Below are positions 32,411 to 44,983 of a stretch of 64,000 nucleotides of DNA, piece after piece. Origin of the DNA: Garcia nutans (Eukaryota; Streptophyta; Magnoliopsida; Malpighiales; Euphorbiaceae); NCBI GenBank assembly GCA_947685225.1, contig CANTUV010000035.1, forward strand, positions 41,416,001 through 41,480,000, written 5' to 3'. Each line of letters begins with the position of its first letter. Positions within the stretch are counted from its first letter, which is position 1. The translations under genes were made by a program, and so were the position numbers. The notes under the pieces are model-generated. The model ran no database searches and was not told the DNA's origin. It worked only from the letters and a program-made list of their open reading frames with translations.

Positions 32411-34671
32411 TGCAATATTCCATTTTTTTTAAAATTTCTAATTTTTAAAAATTTGATAAAATATATTATAATTAAATTGGATAAATTAAATTAATGGTTT
32501 TAAATAAAAGATGAAGGGAATTTAAATAAAAAAGGTGGAATATATATGTGATATATATGTAAAATATACATAACATATAAAAGTAAACACTTTTTTAAAA
32601 AAAAGTCAAAAATCTAAGGGCAAAATGGTAATTATACCTTATAAACTTAAAATTATTTAAATAAATTAAAAATAAATTATTTTTTATTGGAAGAGGTAAT
32701 TTGGGATTTTAAAATAATTAAATAATAAATTATTTATTAAAATAAAATAATATTTATCTATGGTCATATTTTTTAAGTGGAAAGAAAGAGAAAATTAAAA
32801 TTAGTCTTCTTCAAAAAAAAAATGAAATTCCATGGCCATGGGAGTGATTTTTCTTCATCCAAATACTCATTTTGACAAGAATTTTCAAGAATTAATTGAA
32901 GTTTTGATGAATTTCCAATAGGTTAGTAAGTTTCTTTTGTTAATTTTTAATTTTCTATGAAAGTATGAATATGTGGATTTTGGAATTTTCTAGTAGCATG
33001 ATTTAATTGTTTAATTGGGTATTAATGAAGCTATTTTGATTAATTATTAATGATTTTCATGTTAAATGGAAGAAAGAAAAAAGTTTGGGATGAGTTAGGT
33101 GAAGAGAGAGAATTTAGGGTTATGAAAAATTTGGATTCTTGTAATCATATGTCTTAAATGTAAAAATTGATTCCAAATGTGTTGTTTTGATGCATAAACA
33201 AGGATTTTAAAGTCAAATATTAGATTTGGTTGTGTTTGGTTGGAGTTTGAGAATGGAAGTGTGATTTAGGATTTTGGAAAATGATTTTTCCAAAGTTATT
33301 GAATTGTATAATTTTATTGGTTTAATCTTGTTATTTGGTGATGTACGTGATGAATATAAGCTTAAAATAATTATTGGATTGTGTTGGAATGGAAAACCTT
33401 CAATGGGGGAAGGTTATGCCATTTTAGGGTTTTGTGTATAAGAGTGTGTTTTTGTAATGTAAATGGTTCAAATGTATTAAAATATGTTTCTGATAATATA
33501 AATAAACTTAACATATTAAAATGAATGGCCTAGTATGAGAATTCAAAGTTAAAGTGAGGTTAGCCTTAAATTTTTTATTTTTGCTTGGATGGGGTTTAAT
33601 TATGGTTTAATATTGGAAATTCCATTAAATATGATACTAAATGATTATTTGCTATCACATTTAGTTTAGGCATTGAGGGAGGTTAATTTGCTTCATCCAA
33701 TTGGTGAAGGGAAAGTTGGAAGGATAGGATTGGAGGTTGTTTTAAGCTTGTTTTGGTTGCTATTTGAGGTAAGTACAAACTTTGAATATATTGGTTATGT
33801 TTGCATAACATTTGGGCTTAACACATTTTGGTTGCAAAATGTTTTAAGCTACTTGATACATTGGTTATGTATGAATAATGTGCTATGACATTTGTAATGT
33901 CATATATGTGTTAAAAGCATTGTGAAAAGCCATTGATAATGGCTAAATTGTGTAATATGTGAAATATTTATATTATGTGAAAATGACCCAAAGTGTTTGG
34001 GTAATGCCATTTGTTGTGTATGTATTAAGTGCATTGTTAAATAGCCATTGGTATTGGCTAAATTACATTGAATGTGATTAATATGTGAATTATGTGTAAA
34101 TACCCAAAGTAATTGGGTAATGTGTTGTAAATGCAAAAATGTGGTATAATGTAATGAGATATGTGGAACAATAATGAAATGAATTGACATCGATATAAAT
34201 GAGAAATATGAATAATTGTGTGCCTAGTATGCTATTCAATTTTTAGAGTTATGTGTTTGGCGGCATGCCTATGATTTGCCTATAGGCTAGACACTGGGCG
34301 TCACTGTGAAAATATTTTTGAGGTGAAATGAACGAATTGTAAGCCTGAAAAATAAGTCCTTGAAGCTAGGCTGGGTGAAATGACCGGGCCATAAGCTCAG
34401 ACCTAGTTGGATTATTATGTTGATATTTTGCCTATGGGGCTAGACACATGGTGTCATTATAGACCAAAATAGTAACTCTAGAATTTAAATAGCATATTAG
34501 TTATCTTTGGGCCCATGTTTGTGTTTATTTTTATGTGAATTGTGGATTGTGAAATATTTGAAAAGTATGAGAAAATGGAATGATGTGATATCCATATGCA
34601 TTGTGCATTGGCATTGCATTTGAGTTTTATTGTTATCAAGTTTGTATTACTAGGCTTTTGGCTTAGCACGA
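32411..34671 (+). repeat. Element B 3' LTR, truncated
   Basis: Begins TGCAATATTCC and is similar to the reverse complement of solo LTR 2 (60656-63635), e.g. the aaaatatacataacatataaaagt stretch, so both are one subfamily. It breaks off just after its hairpin (34650-34666) at the junction with E3. No gene; 33673-33888, 33900-34190 and 34478-34669 are shadows. Confidence 0.82.
34650..34666 (+). other. Tekay LTR hairpin, element B version
   Basis: CTAGGCTTTTGGCTTAG: same stem as in E1 and E4 with one A-T to G.T change, which still pairs in sense RNA. Confidence 0.65.
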
Positions 34672-34740
34672 TTGATTATCCAGATTATCAATACAAGTAA
34701 AGTTCATTCATTATCCAGATTAAACAAATACAAGTAAAGT
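34672..34740 (+). other. Rearrangement junction with repeated filler
   Basis: Between the B LTR and E3 RT, the pieces TTATCCAGATTA and ATACAAGTAAAGTTC each occur twice in shuffled order. This looks like templated filler from end joining. Confidence 0.6.
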
Positions 34741-35312
34741 TCCTTGAAGTGATAGATTATCCAAATTGGCTAGCCAACATAGTTCCCATTCCAAAGAAAG
34801 ATGGAAGAATTAGGGTCTGTGTGGACTATAGAGACTGAAACAAGGCTTCCCTTAAAAATGACTTTCCTTTACCCCATATAGATGTCTTCATTGATAGTGC
34901 AGCCTCTAGCTTGCAACATTCATTTGTAGATGGATTTTTTGGATACAACCAAGTATTAATGGCCCAAGAGGATAAAGCTAAAACTGCATTCATTACTACA
35001 TGGGCTATATTTTGTTATAGGGTGATGCCGTTCAGATTAAAGAATGCTAGAGCAACCTACCAAAGGATGGCCACCACATTATTTCATGATATGATGCACA
35101 AAGAAGTCGAAGTGTACGTTGATGATATGATGGTGAAGTCAAATACAAGGGAACAACACTTTCAAAACTTAGAATTATTCTTCAAAAGAGCAGTGAAATA
35201 TAAGCTAAGATTAAACCCGAAGAAGTGTGTGTTTGGGGTTACCTCAGGAAAATTGTTGGGACATGTGATTTGTCCAAATGACATTTAGATTGACCCTGAC
35301 AAGGTTAAGGCA
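34727..35312 (+). pseudogene. E3 pol, part 1: reverse transcriptase fragment
   Basis: Tat-type RT closely resembling E2 19540-20105. It reads VKFLEVIDYPNWLANIVPIP, DGRIRVCVDYRD, then a stop, and 34911-35288 holds SFVDGFFGYNQVLMAQ, the YVDDMMVKS catalytic motif and KCVFGVTSGKLLGHV. It starts mid-domain at a rearrangement junction and is interrupted at 35317 by E4. Confidence 0.92.
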
Positions 35313-35733
35313 ATTGGTGTAACACCCCCACATCCAATGCACACACACTACAACCACAACAATGTAGCATAAGTGCACCAAACATAGGGATGCTACGGTT
35401 TCCTTCAACATTCAAAACATTTTAAACTTGATACAATACCCTAATCATTATACATTATAGAAATTAAGTCATTGACTTAAAATATAAACATGTTAGATAT
35501 ACATATATACATTTAAATATTACACAGCGGAAGTTATAAATTAGGTACATATTTACATTATAAACATTACTTTACAAAATATAAAAGAAGTATACATGAT
35601 TGGCAAGTCTGCTCTGATCTTTAAGTCCTCAAAAAAAAAATCAACTCTTCACTGTCTACTCTCACTCGGTCTTGATGAACTCTCAGGTTCAACTCTACCA
35701 ACTCTATTACCTGCGCGATCAAACACTATCGCG

Positions 35734-35750
35734 CTAAGCCAACGGCTTAG
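35734..35750 (-). other. Tekay LTR hairpin, E4 3' LTR
   Basis: CTAAGCC/GGCTTAG stem with a 3-nt loop, followed in element orientation by a second stem, CGCGAT/ATCGCG. Confidence 0.75.
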
Positions 35751-36769
35751 TAAGATAAAACATGCTAATGTTTTGCTTTGATGCAATGCAATGCCAATTC
35801 TCAATCCATATTATACATGTAACATCATATATGCAAAACTAACAACATGCCTTTATATTTCATAACTCAACATAAATAGACATATCATATTTCAACATCT
35901 TATCATATACCTCATTAGTATTCATTTAATCATTCATAATCAACATTAAGCAAAGACAAGCATCATCCATGACTCACATTAACCATAGACAAGCATGGGC
36001 CCAAGACACACTAATATGTCATTCAATTTTCAGAGTTAATGTTTTGGTTCTATCATCACATTTATCAATATCATATACCCAACTAGGCTTCAAGGATTAG
36101 GTTCAACCAAGCTTCAAGGGGAGCAAAGCATGCTAAGCTTCAACCCAACTTGGCTTCAAGAACCAACCCAACCTAGCTTCAAGGGTGGTAACATCTCAAT
36201 TAGGATTCAAGGATTCAATCCAACCTAACTTCAAGAGATTGTTACACTTACTAGGCATGCCACCAACAACAAACTCTGAAAATAGAATAACACATTAGCC
36301 ACACAATTCATTTATTATTCAATTATCATTTCCATTTCCAATTATCATCAACATTTAGGCATACATGCCTTCTTTCTCTCAATATCATCATCATAGCCAA
36401 TAACAATGGCTTTGTATCACATTTCACATTTCAATTCATATTATGCATAAAGCATCATTGATATCACATCTTTGATATAACATTTCAAGGTACATTACTC
36501 ATAAAACACATTACCTTTCACAATGCATAACATAACCTTGTTTAAATCTCAACAATGCAATTAGGGCAAAGAACAATTTATATGATTCATAGCTTTAGGA
36601 TCTTTCATATGCATTTGATTAGCTCATTCATAGTTTAAAGTATGTTTAGAGTGTTTAAGTTTAGGTTTAGGAACCAACCTACCTTTGAAGAACCAAAACA
36701 TTGCAACTAGGTCAAGGAAAACAAAACTTACCTAACCCATATGAGAGACACGGGCAGCACACATGAGGG

Positions 36770-36985
36770 ACACGGCCAAGCTTGTGGCCGTGTCTCTCAA
36801 CTCAATTGGACAGTAGGCAACATGGGTATGGGACACGGCCAAGCTTGTGGCCGTGTCACTCAAACCAAAACTCACAATAGTGAACACAGGCACTAGACAC
36901 GGCCGTGTCTCTCAAAACCAATTCAACACGCCCAAAACTTTCATGACTTGGCCGTGTCTCTCCTTTGCTTTTGGCCGTGTCACCC
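36770..36985. repeat. GACACGGCC hairpins in the E4 3' LTR
   Basis: Two units GACACGGCCAAGCTTGTGGCCGTGTC-like (written here as GACACGGCC-AAGCTTGT-GGCCGTGTC), one palindrome GACACGGCCGTGTC and one weaker unit. The other LTR has the same at 44158-44372. Confidence 0.85.
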
Positions 36986-37842
36986 AAACCAAACCCTAAC
37001 CATCTTCAACCCTCTTTCAATTGCACTCAATCACAATATACACCATACAACATGTTTCAAATGAACATAAACAATGTTCTAAACACATATTCATCATAAG
37101 AATCACCTCATAACACATTAATATTACACTTAAACACAAATCATCTCAAAACCCTACAATCACCATCTTTCAAAATCAACATCCACCACTTCCAACAACA
37201 ACACCTATTTAAACTCTTAACTTAAAACCAATTCAACACTTGAGAACACAACACAAACACATCTAATCATCAAACCAACAAATCACAAATCACCCTAATC
37301 ATAACTTCAACACTACTTCAAAATAAGTAAAGGAAACAAAAAAAATACTTACCTTAGATGAAGAAATTCCACAATTCTTTCACCAAATCTCTCAATTCCT
37401 TCATCAATTTGAGTATAGCATCAAGAACACTTCTCTTTCCTTTTGTCTTCTTCAATGGCCGGCACAAACATGAGAAGAAAAGAAAATTCAACAAAGTCAA
37501 ATGACTTTTCTTCTTTAAATCTCCACCAAGAGATTTTATCCAAGCAATTACCAAAATGCCCTCAATCATATAACTAACTTTTTGTCTTATATAAGCCCAT
37601 ATATGCAATTACACACTCAACAATAAAATATCTTCTTCCACTAACCAACACCTTGACTCTTCTTTGACCCATTTATATGTTATATATATCAACATATACA
37701 CAACATATACCATTCTCTCTAAACCCTAAATCCTTCCCAAAACACATATACTTTTCTTTTCTCAATTCTTTATCTTGCAATTTAAAACAACCAAAATAAC
37801 AACAACATACAAAATTTCTAGGGCATAAATGAGGATATTACA

Positions 37843-37856
37843 ATTCTCCCCCTCTA
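37843..37856 (-). promoter_or_regulatory. E4 polypurine tract
   Basis: AGAGGGGGAGAAT on the minus strand, directly before the 3' LTR TGTAATATCC. Confidence 0.88.
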
Positions 37857-37890
37857 AAAAAAAAAATTTCGTCCTCGAAATTACCTGATA

Positions 37891-40800
37891 TCAAGGCCGA
37901 AACAGCTGAGGATATTGCTCTCGCATGGTTTGCTCATTCTCCCAAGTTGCTTCTTCTTTTGCATGATTCTTCCAAAGAATTTTCACTAATGGCACTCTCT
38001 TGTTCCTCAATTCTTTCACTTCCCATGCCAAGATAGCAACTGGTTCCTCTTCAAATGTCAAGTCTGGGCTCACTTCAATAGATTCAAATGGTAACACATG
38101 AGATGGATCCGACCTGTACCTTCTCAACATAGAAACATGAAACACATTATGAATACGATCCAACTCAGGTGGCAAAGCAAGCCGATAAGCCACTGGCCCA
38201 ACTCTTTCCAATACTTCATATGGTCCAATGAAACGAGGACTCAATTTTCCTTTCCGACCGAACCTCAAAATCTTCTTCCAAGGAGATACTTTCAAAAATA
38301 CCTTATCCCCAACATCAAACTGAATATCTCTCCTTTTCAGATCCGCATAAGACTTCTGTCGGTCAGAAGCTGCTTTCAATCTGCCTCGAATCAACTTCAC
38401 TTTCTCTTCAGTTTCTTGAATCAAATCAGGCCCAATCAACTTGCTATCACCAAGTTCACTCCAACAAAGAGGTGTTCTGCACCGTCTGCCATACAATGCC
38501 TCGAATGGGGCCATTCCGATGCTGGATTGGTGACTGTTGTTGTAAGCAAACTCCACAAGAGGTAAGAATCTATCCCAACTTCCAGAGAAATCGATGACAC
38601 AGCTTCTCAACATATCCTCAACAATCTGTATCACCCTCTCAGACTGTCCATCCGTCTGTGGATGAAAAGCAGTACTGAAGTGTAGTCGAGAACCCAAAGC
38701 TCTGTGCAAACTCTTCCAAAATCTTGAAGTAAACCTGGGATCTCGATCAGACACCAAAGAAGTTGGAACACCATGCAATTTCACAATCTCCTGGATGTAC
38801 AGCTCAGCCAACCTCTCCAAAGAATAATCCATCCGAACTGGGAGGAAATGAGCTGTCTTAGTCAATCTATCCACAATCACCCATATGGCATCATGTTTCT
38901 TTTGTGTCAATGGCAAACCAGACACAAAGTCCATGGTCACTCTATCCCACTTCCATTCTGGCACTGACAACGGTTGAAGCAACCCAGTTGGAACTTGATG
39001 CTCTGCTTTAACCTTCTGACAAGTGAGACATTTCGATACAAACTCAGCAACTTCTCTCTTCAACCCAATCCACCAGTAATGCTGTCTCAAATCATGATAC
39101 ATCTTGGTGTTGCCCGGATGCATAGAAAACATCGACTGATGTGCCTCTTCCAAAATGACCCTCTTCAAATCAGCATTATCGGGTACACACAATCTGTTCT
39201 TGAACCATAGGCTCCCATCATTCCTCACAACAAAATCTCTACTCTCTCTACTCTGACAATCTGCAATAATCTTCTGAATCTTCTTATCAGTCAACTGAGC
39301 CTCTTTGATCTGATCCAACAAAACCGGCTTCAATTGCAACTGTGCCAATAATGCACCATCATCACAAAGTACAAAACTGGCACGCAAAGCTCTCAACTCA
39401 ACAAGCAACGAGAGCGAGTAAACTGTTAAACCAGCTAAAGACTTCCGACTTAAGGCATCAGCAACTACATTTGCTTTACCTGGATGATAATCAATCAAGC
39501 AGTCGTAGTCTTTAATCAATTCCAACCATCTCCTCTGCCGAAGGTTGAGCTCTTTCTGAACACCCAAATACTTCAAACTTTTGTGATCAGTGTAAATGAA
39601 ACATTTCTCCCCAAACAGATAATGGCGCCAAATCTTTAATGCAAACACAATGGCTGCCAATTCCAAATCATGGGTGGGGTAGTTAAGCTCATGCGGTTTC
39701 AACTGACGAGATGCATAAGCTATAACTTTCCCTTCCTGCATCAGCACACATCCCAAACCACTATGTGACGCATCACTGTAGATCACATATGGTTTGCCTT
39801 CTACAGGTAAAGTAAGAACAGGCGCTTGAGTCAACATATCTCTCAACTGCTCAAAGCTAGCCTGACACTGATCCGTCCACACAAATCTCACTCCCTTACG
39901 AAGCAATCTGGTGAGTGGAGTAGCTATCAAAGAAAACCCTTTCACAAACCGCCGGTAATAGCCTGCCAAACCTAGAAAACTTCTAACCTCTGTCACTGAC
40001 TTGGGTGGACTCCAATTCAAAATTGCTTCAACTTTACTCGGATCAACTCTGATGCCTTCTGCTGAAACAATATGTCCAAGAAAAGCTACTTGATCCAACC
40101 AGAACTCACACTTCGACAATTTAGCAAACAAATGCTTCTCTCTCAAGATCTGCAACACAATCCGCAGATGCATATCATGTTCCTCTTCATTCCTCGAATA
40201 CACCAGAATATCATCGATGAAGACCACTACAAACTGATCCAAATAGGGCCTAAACACCCTATTCATCAAATCCATGAAAGCTGCAGGTGCATTTGTCAGA
40301 CCAAAAGGCATAACTAAAAATTCATAATGCCCATACCTGGTCCGAAATGCGGTCTTCGGAACATCCTCAGCTCTGACTCTCAGCTGATGGTACCCCGATC
40401 TCAGATCAATCTTAGAGAATACTGACGCTCCCTTCAACTGATCAAAGAGATCATCGATTCTAGGCAAATGATACTTATTTTTAATGGTCACCTTGTTCAA
40501 TTGCCTATAATCGATGCACAACCTCATAGTACCATCTTTCTTCTTTACAAATAACACAGGAGCTCCCCAAGGAGAAACACTGGGGCGAATGAATCCTTTA
40601 TCCAACAGTTCCTGTAATTGCACTTTCAACTCCCTCAATTCTGCTGGTGCCATTCTGTAAGGAGTAATGGAGATAGGAGTGGTACCAGGCAACAATTCAA
40701 TACCAAACTCCACCTCTCTCTCAGGAGGCACTCCTGGCAACTCCTCTGGAAAAACATCAGGGAACTCTGCAACTGTGGCAATACTATCAATGGAAGAACC

Positions 40801-42540
40801 CTTCACTCTAGTATCTACCACATGAGCCAGATAGGCTTCACACCCCTTCCTAATCAACCTCCGGGCTGCAACAGCTGAAACAAATAAGGAGGCTAACTGT
40901 TCCTGCTCATTAGATACTATCACCTTTCTACCATCACCGGTTCTCAAAGAAACAATTTTCTTTTTACAATCCACCACAGCTCCATGTCGAGATAGCCAAT
41001 CCATGCCTAGGATTACATCATATTCCTTAAATGGCATCTCAATCAAATCCCCAGGGAACTGCTCACCTTGCACCACTACTGCACTATCCTTGTGCACTTT
41101 ACTAACTATCACACTATGCCCTAACGGATTTGTCACCAAAACATCAAATCCTAGGGACTCAGCATGCACATCAAACACAGGCAATACAGATGCACTAATA
41201 TAAGAATGGGTGGAACCCGGATCAATCAAAGCAAGTACTGCAGTATCAAATAAATAAAAAGTACCAGCTATGACCGCCGATGCATCCGGCTGTCTCTGCA
41301 TAACATACATCCTCTGGGAAGAACCAACCTCCTCCGGTCTAGTTTCCCTGGATGTAGCACCACCTCTAGAACTGAACCCTGCTCTACCACCTCGGCTGGC
41401 ACCTCTGCCTCCTCTACCTCCCCTCACACTGGCTCGAGAAGCGGCAGAATCAACTGGCATAAACTCCTGTCTCTCCGGACAGTCTCTCACAAAGTGATCC
41501 GGTGACCCACACCTGAAACAAACCCCTGCAACACCAGCCTTCCAACAAGGACCACCATGTGGCCTCCCACAATGGATGCAGATAGGTAAGGTGGATCTCT
41601 GAACCATAGGGGTCGGAGCACTTGCCACTGAAGCTGCAGGTCTATATCTTTGCCTCTGGAACTGCACTGATCTACCTGCTGGTCTCTGGCTCCTACTACT
41701 CCGAGGAACAAAGCTTCCTCTACCCCTCTTTGCTGAAGAAGACCCTGCCTCGAACTGAGGCCTTCTCACTCTGACCTCTTCCTCTGATGCAGCTGCAATC
41801 ACTTGAGCCCTTTCTACATCTCGAGCTGCTGCCACTAGCTGGGAGAAATCGTGATATCTAGACCCGGCCACTAAGCACATGATAGAGGGTCTCAATCCCT
41901 CCTGAAACCTCCGGCATCTATCTATCTCATCAGCAATAATGCCACCAGCATAATGACTCAATCTAATAAACTCAACCTCATATTCAGTTACAGTCTTGCT
42001 ATCTTGCTTCAAGCTCAAGAACTCCATCTTCTTCATATCCTTATACTCCCTTGGAGTATACTTCAACTCAAATTCTCTCAAGAAATCAGTGTAAGACAGT
42101 GTTGGAGGATCATCCATAGAATGGGGCACCGTCTTCCACCAATCGTAGGCATCCTTCTGTAGCAAAGATCTTGCATAGTCAAACTTTTCCTCTGAGGTGG
42201 CTTGCAACTGAACAAATACTCTCTGAACTCTGTCAAGCCACTGTTCTGCCACAGCTGGATCAACTGTGCCTAAGAAATCCTCCGCTCCATATTTCCTCAG
42301 TTTATCATAATGCCTTACTGGTACTGAAGGCTGAGGGGGTGGTGGCTGTGGTTGCACAGGTGCTTGTCTCATAGCTTCCATCATATTCCTAAACCAGGCT
42401 GGCGGAACCTCATCACCTACTGGTCTACCCGACCCAGAAATAGGTGCCTCACCATCACTATCAACCCTAGCTCCATCCTCAGGAGCAACGCTCTCCTCAC
42501 TACCCTCAACCGATTGTCTCAATTGAGGATCCATCAACAC
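37891..42540 (-). CDS. E4 Gag-Pol polyprotein, 1549 aa, intact
   Basis: One uninterrupted frame encodes all proteins for cDNA synthesis and integration. Gag core at residues 75-235; a CIHCGRPHGGPC knuckle-like motif (C321) and a CCHC knuckle CFRCGSPDHFVRDC (341-354), then an RG-rich stretch. Protease active site ALIDPGSTHS, Asp440. RT about 620-890 with Asp712 (KIDLRSGYHQ) and FIDDILV, Asp776-Asp777. RNase H with Asp923, Glu960, Asp985, Asp1028. Integrase zinc set H1134, H1141, C1171, C1174 and catalytic D1204, D1265, E1301 (D-x35-E). GPY/F segment RFIGPY near 1440 and a chromodomain-like C-terminus 1499-1547 that may guide integration to heterochromatin. Start ATG follows the primer site by about 150 bp. 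No frameshift or missing catalytic residue is visible. Confidence 0.97.
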   Translation of the reverse strand: MLMDPQLRQSVEGSEESVAPEDGARVDSDGEAPISGSGRPVGDEVPPAWFRNMMEAMRQAPVQPQPPPPQPSVPVRHYDKLRKYGAEDFLGTVDPAVAEQWLDRVQRVFVQLQATSEEKFDYARSLLQKDAYDWWKTVPHSMDDPPTLSYTDFLREFELKYTPREYKDMKKMEFLSLKQDSKTVTEYEVEFIRLSHYAGGIIADEIDRCRRFQEGLRPSIMCLVAGSRYHDFSQLVAAARDVERAQVIAAASEEEVRVRRPQFEAGSSSAKRGRGSFVPRSSRSQRPAGRSVQFQRQRYRPAASVASAPTPMVQRSTLPICIHCGRPHGGPCWKAGVAGVCFRCGSPDHFVRDCPERQEFMPVDSAASRASVRGGRGGRGASRGGRAGFSSRGGATSRETRPEEVGSSQRMYVMQRQPDASAVIAGTFYLFDTAVLALIDPGSTHSYISASVLPVFDVHAESLGFDVLVTNPLGHSVIVSKVHKDSAVVVQGEQFPGDLIEMPFKEYDVILGMDWLSRHGAVVDCKKKIVSLRTGDGRKVIVSNEQEQLASLFVSAVAARRLIRKGCEAYLAHVVDTRVKGSSIDSIATVAEFPDVFPEELPGVPPEREVEFGIELLPGTTPISITPYRMAPAELRELKVQLQELLDKGFIRPSVSPWGAPVLFVKKKDGTMRLCIDYRQLNKVTIKNKYHLPRIDDLFDQLKGASVFSKIDLRSGYHQLRVRAEDVPKTAFRTRYGHYEFLVMPFGLTNAPAAFMDLMNRVFRPYLDQFVVVFIDDILVYSRNEEEHDMHLRIVLQILREKHLFAKLSKCEFWLDQVAFLGHIVSAEGIRVDPSKVEAILNWSPPKSVTEVRSFLGLAGYYRRFVKGFSLIATPLTRLLRKGVRFVWTDQCQASFEQLRDMLTQAPVLTLPVEGKPYVIYSDASHSGLGCVLMQEGKVIAYASRQLKPHELNYPTHDLELAAIVFALKIWRHYLFGEKCFIYTDHKSLKYLGVQKELNLRQRRWLELIKDYDCLIDYHPGKANVVADALSRKSLAGLTVYSLSLLVELRALRASFVLCDDGALLAQLQLKPVLLDQIKEAQLTDKKIQKIIADCQSRESRDFVVRNDGSLWFKNRLCVPDNADLKRVILEEAHQSMFSMHPGNTKMYHDLRQHYWWIGLKREVAEFVSKCLTCQKVKAEHQVPTGLLQPLSVPEWKWDRVTMDFVSGLPLTQKKHDAIWVIVDRLTKTAHFLPVRMDYSLERLAELYIQEIVKLHGVPTSLVSDRDPRFTSRFWKSLHRALGSRLHFSTAFHPQTDGQSERVIQIVEDMLRSCVIDFSGSWDRFLPLVEFAYNNSHQSSIGMAPFEALYGRRCRTPLCWSELGDSKLIGPDLIQETEEKVKLIRGRLKAASDRQKSYADLKRRDIQFDVGDKVFLKVSPWKKILRFGRKGKLSPRFIGPYEVLERVGPVAYRLALPPELDRIHNVFHVSMLRRYRSDPSHVLPFESIEVSPDLTFEEEPVAILAWEVKELRNKRVPLVKILWKNHAKEEATWENEQTMREQYPQLFRP

Positions 42541-42686
42541 CTACACTGCAAACACAAAAAAAAAAGGACACACCTTATTAAAGATCAGAGGTTGCCAATC
42601 CCAAACATATGTGTTATTTAAAACCACTTTTTAAGTAAAAATATTCTTTTTATTACATTTTACCTAGGTTGAGAATCTCAAACCTA

Positions 42687-42699
42687 GGCTCTGATACCA
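42687..42699 (-). promoter_or_regulatory. E4 primer binding site (tRNA-iMet)
   Basis: TGGTATCAGAGCC in element orientation, 7 bases from the 5' LTR edge (42707); same as in E1. Confidence 0.9.
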
Positions 42700-43121
42700 A
42701 AACAATTGTAACACCCCCACATCCAATGCACACACACTACAACCACAACAATGTAGCATAAGTGCACCAAACATAGGGATGCTACGGTTTCCTTCAACAT
42801 TCAAAACATTTTAAACTTGATACAATACCCTAATCATTATACATTATAGAAATTAAGTCATTGACTTAAAATATAAACATGTTAAATATACATATATACA
42901 TTTAAATATTACACAACGGAAGTTATAAATTAGGTACATATTTACATTATAAACATTACTTTACAAAATATAAAAGAAGTATACATGATTGGCAAGTCTG
43001 CTCTGATCTTTAAGTCCTCAAAAAAAAATCAACTCTTCACTGTCTACTCTCACTCGGTCTTGATGAACTCTCAGGTTCAACTCTACCAACTCTATTACCT
43101 GCGTGATCAAACACTATCGCG

Positions 43122-43138
43122 CTAAGCCAACGGCTTAG
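43122..43138 (-). other. Tekay LTR hairpin, E4 5' LTR
   Basis: Same CTAAGCC/GGCTTAG stem as in the other LTR; the neighbouring CGCGAT stem has one T-for-C change (ctgcgtgatc). Confidence 0.75.
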
Positions 43139-44157
43139 TAAGATAAAACATGCTAATATTTTGCTTTGATGCAATGCAATGCCAATTCTCAATCCATATT
43201 ATACATGTAACATCATATATGCAAAACTAACAACATGCCTTTATATTTTATAACTCAACATAAATAGACATATCATATTTCAACATCTTATCATATACCT
43301 CATTAGTATTCATTTAATCATTCATAATCAACATTAAGCAAAGACAAGCATCATCCATGACTCACATTAACCATAGACAAGCATGGGCCCAAGACACACT
43401 AATATGTCATTCAATTTTCAGAGTTAATGTTTTGGTTCTATCATCACATTTATCAATATCATATACCCAACTAGGCTTCAAGGATTAGGTTCAACCAAGC
43501 TTCAAGGGGAGCAAAGCATGCTAAGCTTCAACCCAACTTGGCTTCAAGAACCAACCCAACCTAGCTTCAAGGGTGGTAACATCTCAATTAGGATTCAAGG
43601 ATTCAATCCAACCTAACTTCAAGAGATTGTTACACTTACTAGGCATGCCACCAACAACAAACTCTGAAAATAGAATAACACATTAGCCACACAATTCATT
43701 TATTATTCAATTATCATTTCCATTTCCAATTATCATCAACATTTAGGCATACATGCCTTCTTTCTCTCAATATCATCATCATAGCCAATAACAATGGCTT
43801 TGTATCACATTTCACATTTCAATTCATATTATGCATAAAGCATCATTGATATCACATCTTTGATATAACATTTCAAGGTACATTACTCATAAAACACATT
43901 ACCTTTCACAATGCATAACATAACCTTGTTTAAATCTCAACAATGCAATTAGGGCAAAGAACAATTTATATGATTCATAGCTTTAGGATCTTTCATATGC
44001 ATTTGATTAGCTCATTCATAGTTTAAAGTATGTTTAGAGTGTTTAAGTTTAGGTTTAGGAACCAACCTACCTTTGAAGAACCAAAACATTGCAACTAGGT
44101 CAAGGAAAACAAAACTTACCTAACCCATATGAGAGACACGGGCAGCACACATGAGGG

Positions 44158-44372
44158 ACACGGCCAAGCTTGTGGCCGTGTCTCTCAACTCAATTGGACA
44201 GTAGGCAACACGGGTATGGGACACGGCCAAGCTTGTGGCCGTGTCACTCAAACCAAAACTCACAATAGTGAACACAGGCACTAGACACGGCCGTGTCTCT
44301 CAAAACCAATTCAACACGCCCAAAACTTTCATGACTTGGCCGTGTCTCTCCTTTGCTTTTGGCCGTGTCACC
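44158..44372. repeat. GACACGGCC hairpins in the E4 5' LTR
   Basis: Copy of 36770-36985 in the other LTR, with one base change in the spacer (acgggta for atgggta). Confidence 0.85.
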
Positions 44373-44973
44373 CAAACCAAACCCTAACCATCTTCAACCC
44401 TCTTTCAATTGCACTCAATCACAATATACACCATACAACATGTTTCAAATGAACATAAACAATGTTCTAAACACATATTCATCATAAGAATCACCTCATA
44501 ACACATTAATATTACACTTAAACACAAATCATCTCAAAACCCTACAATCACCATCTTTCAAAATCAACATCCACCACTTCCAATAACAACACCTATTTAA
44601 ACTCTTAACTTAAAACCAATTCAACACTTGAGAACACAACACAAACACATCTAATCATCAAACCAACAAATCACAAATCACCCTAATCATAACTTCAACA
44701 CTACTTCAAAATAAGTAAAGGAAACAAAAAAAATACTTACCTTAGATGAAGAAATTCCACAATTCTTTCACCAAATCTCTCAATTCCTTCATCAATTTGA
44801 GTATAGCATCAAGAACACTTCTCTTTCCTTTTGTCTTCTTCAATGGCCGGCACAAACATGAGAAGAAAAGAAAATTCAACAAAGTCAAATGACTTTTCTT
44901 CTTTAAATCTCCACCAAGAGATTTTATCCAAGCAATTACCAAAATGCCCTCAATCATATAACTAACTTTTTGT

Positions 44974-44983
44974 CTTATATAAG
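44974..44983 (-). promoter_or_regulatory. Candidate TATA box of the E4 5' LTR
   Basis: CTTATATAAG about 250 bp inside the LTR in element orientation, the position where U3 would end. Confidence 0.4.

Larger units (their letters stand above)
35318..37842 (-). repeat. E4 3' LTR (left)
   Basis: 2525 bp, TGTAACACCC to GGATATTACA on the plus strand. It contains the hairpin at 35734-35750, 'CTAGCTTCAAGG' repeats, GACACGGCC hairpins at 36775-36985 and a TATA-like CTTATATAAG at 37586-37595. The open frame 37354-37608 is repeated in the other LTR and shows no domain. Confidence 0.95.

Noticed and set aside
37354..37608. 84-aa frame present identically in both E4 LTRs (also 44742-44996)
   Set aside because: Identity follows from the LTRs being duplicates; no domain recognised. 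A leader peptide cannot be excluded, but there is nothing to support one.
38098..42621. Plus-strand frames opposite the E4 polyprotein
   Set aside because: Shadow frames of the intact gag-pol; no similarity of their own.
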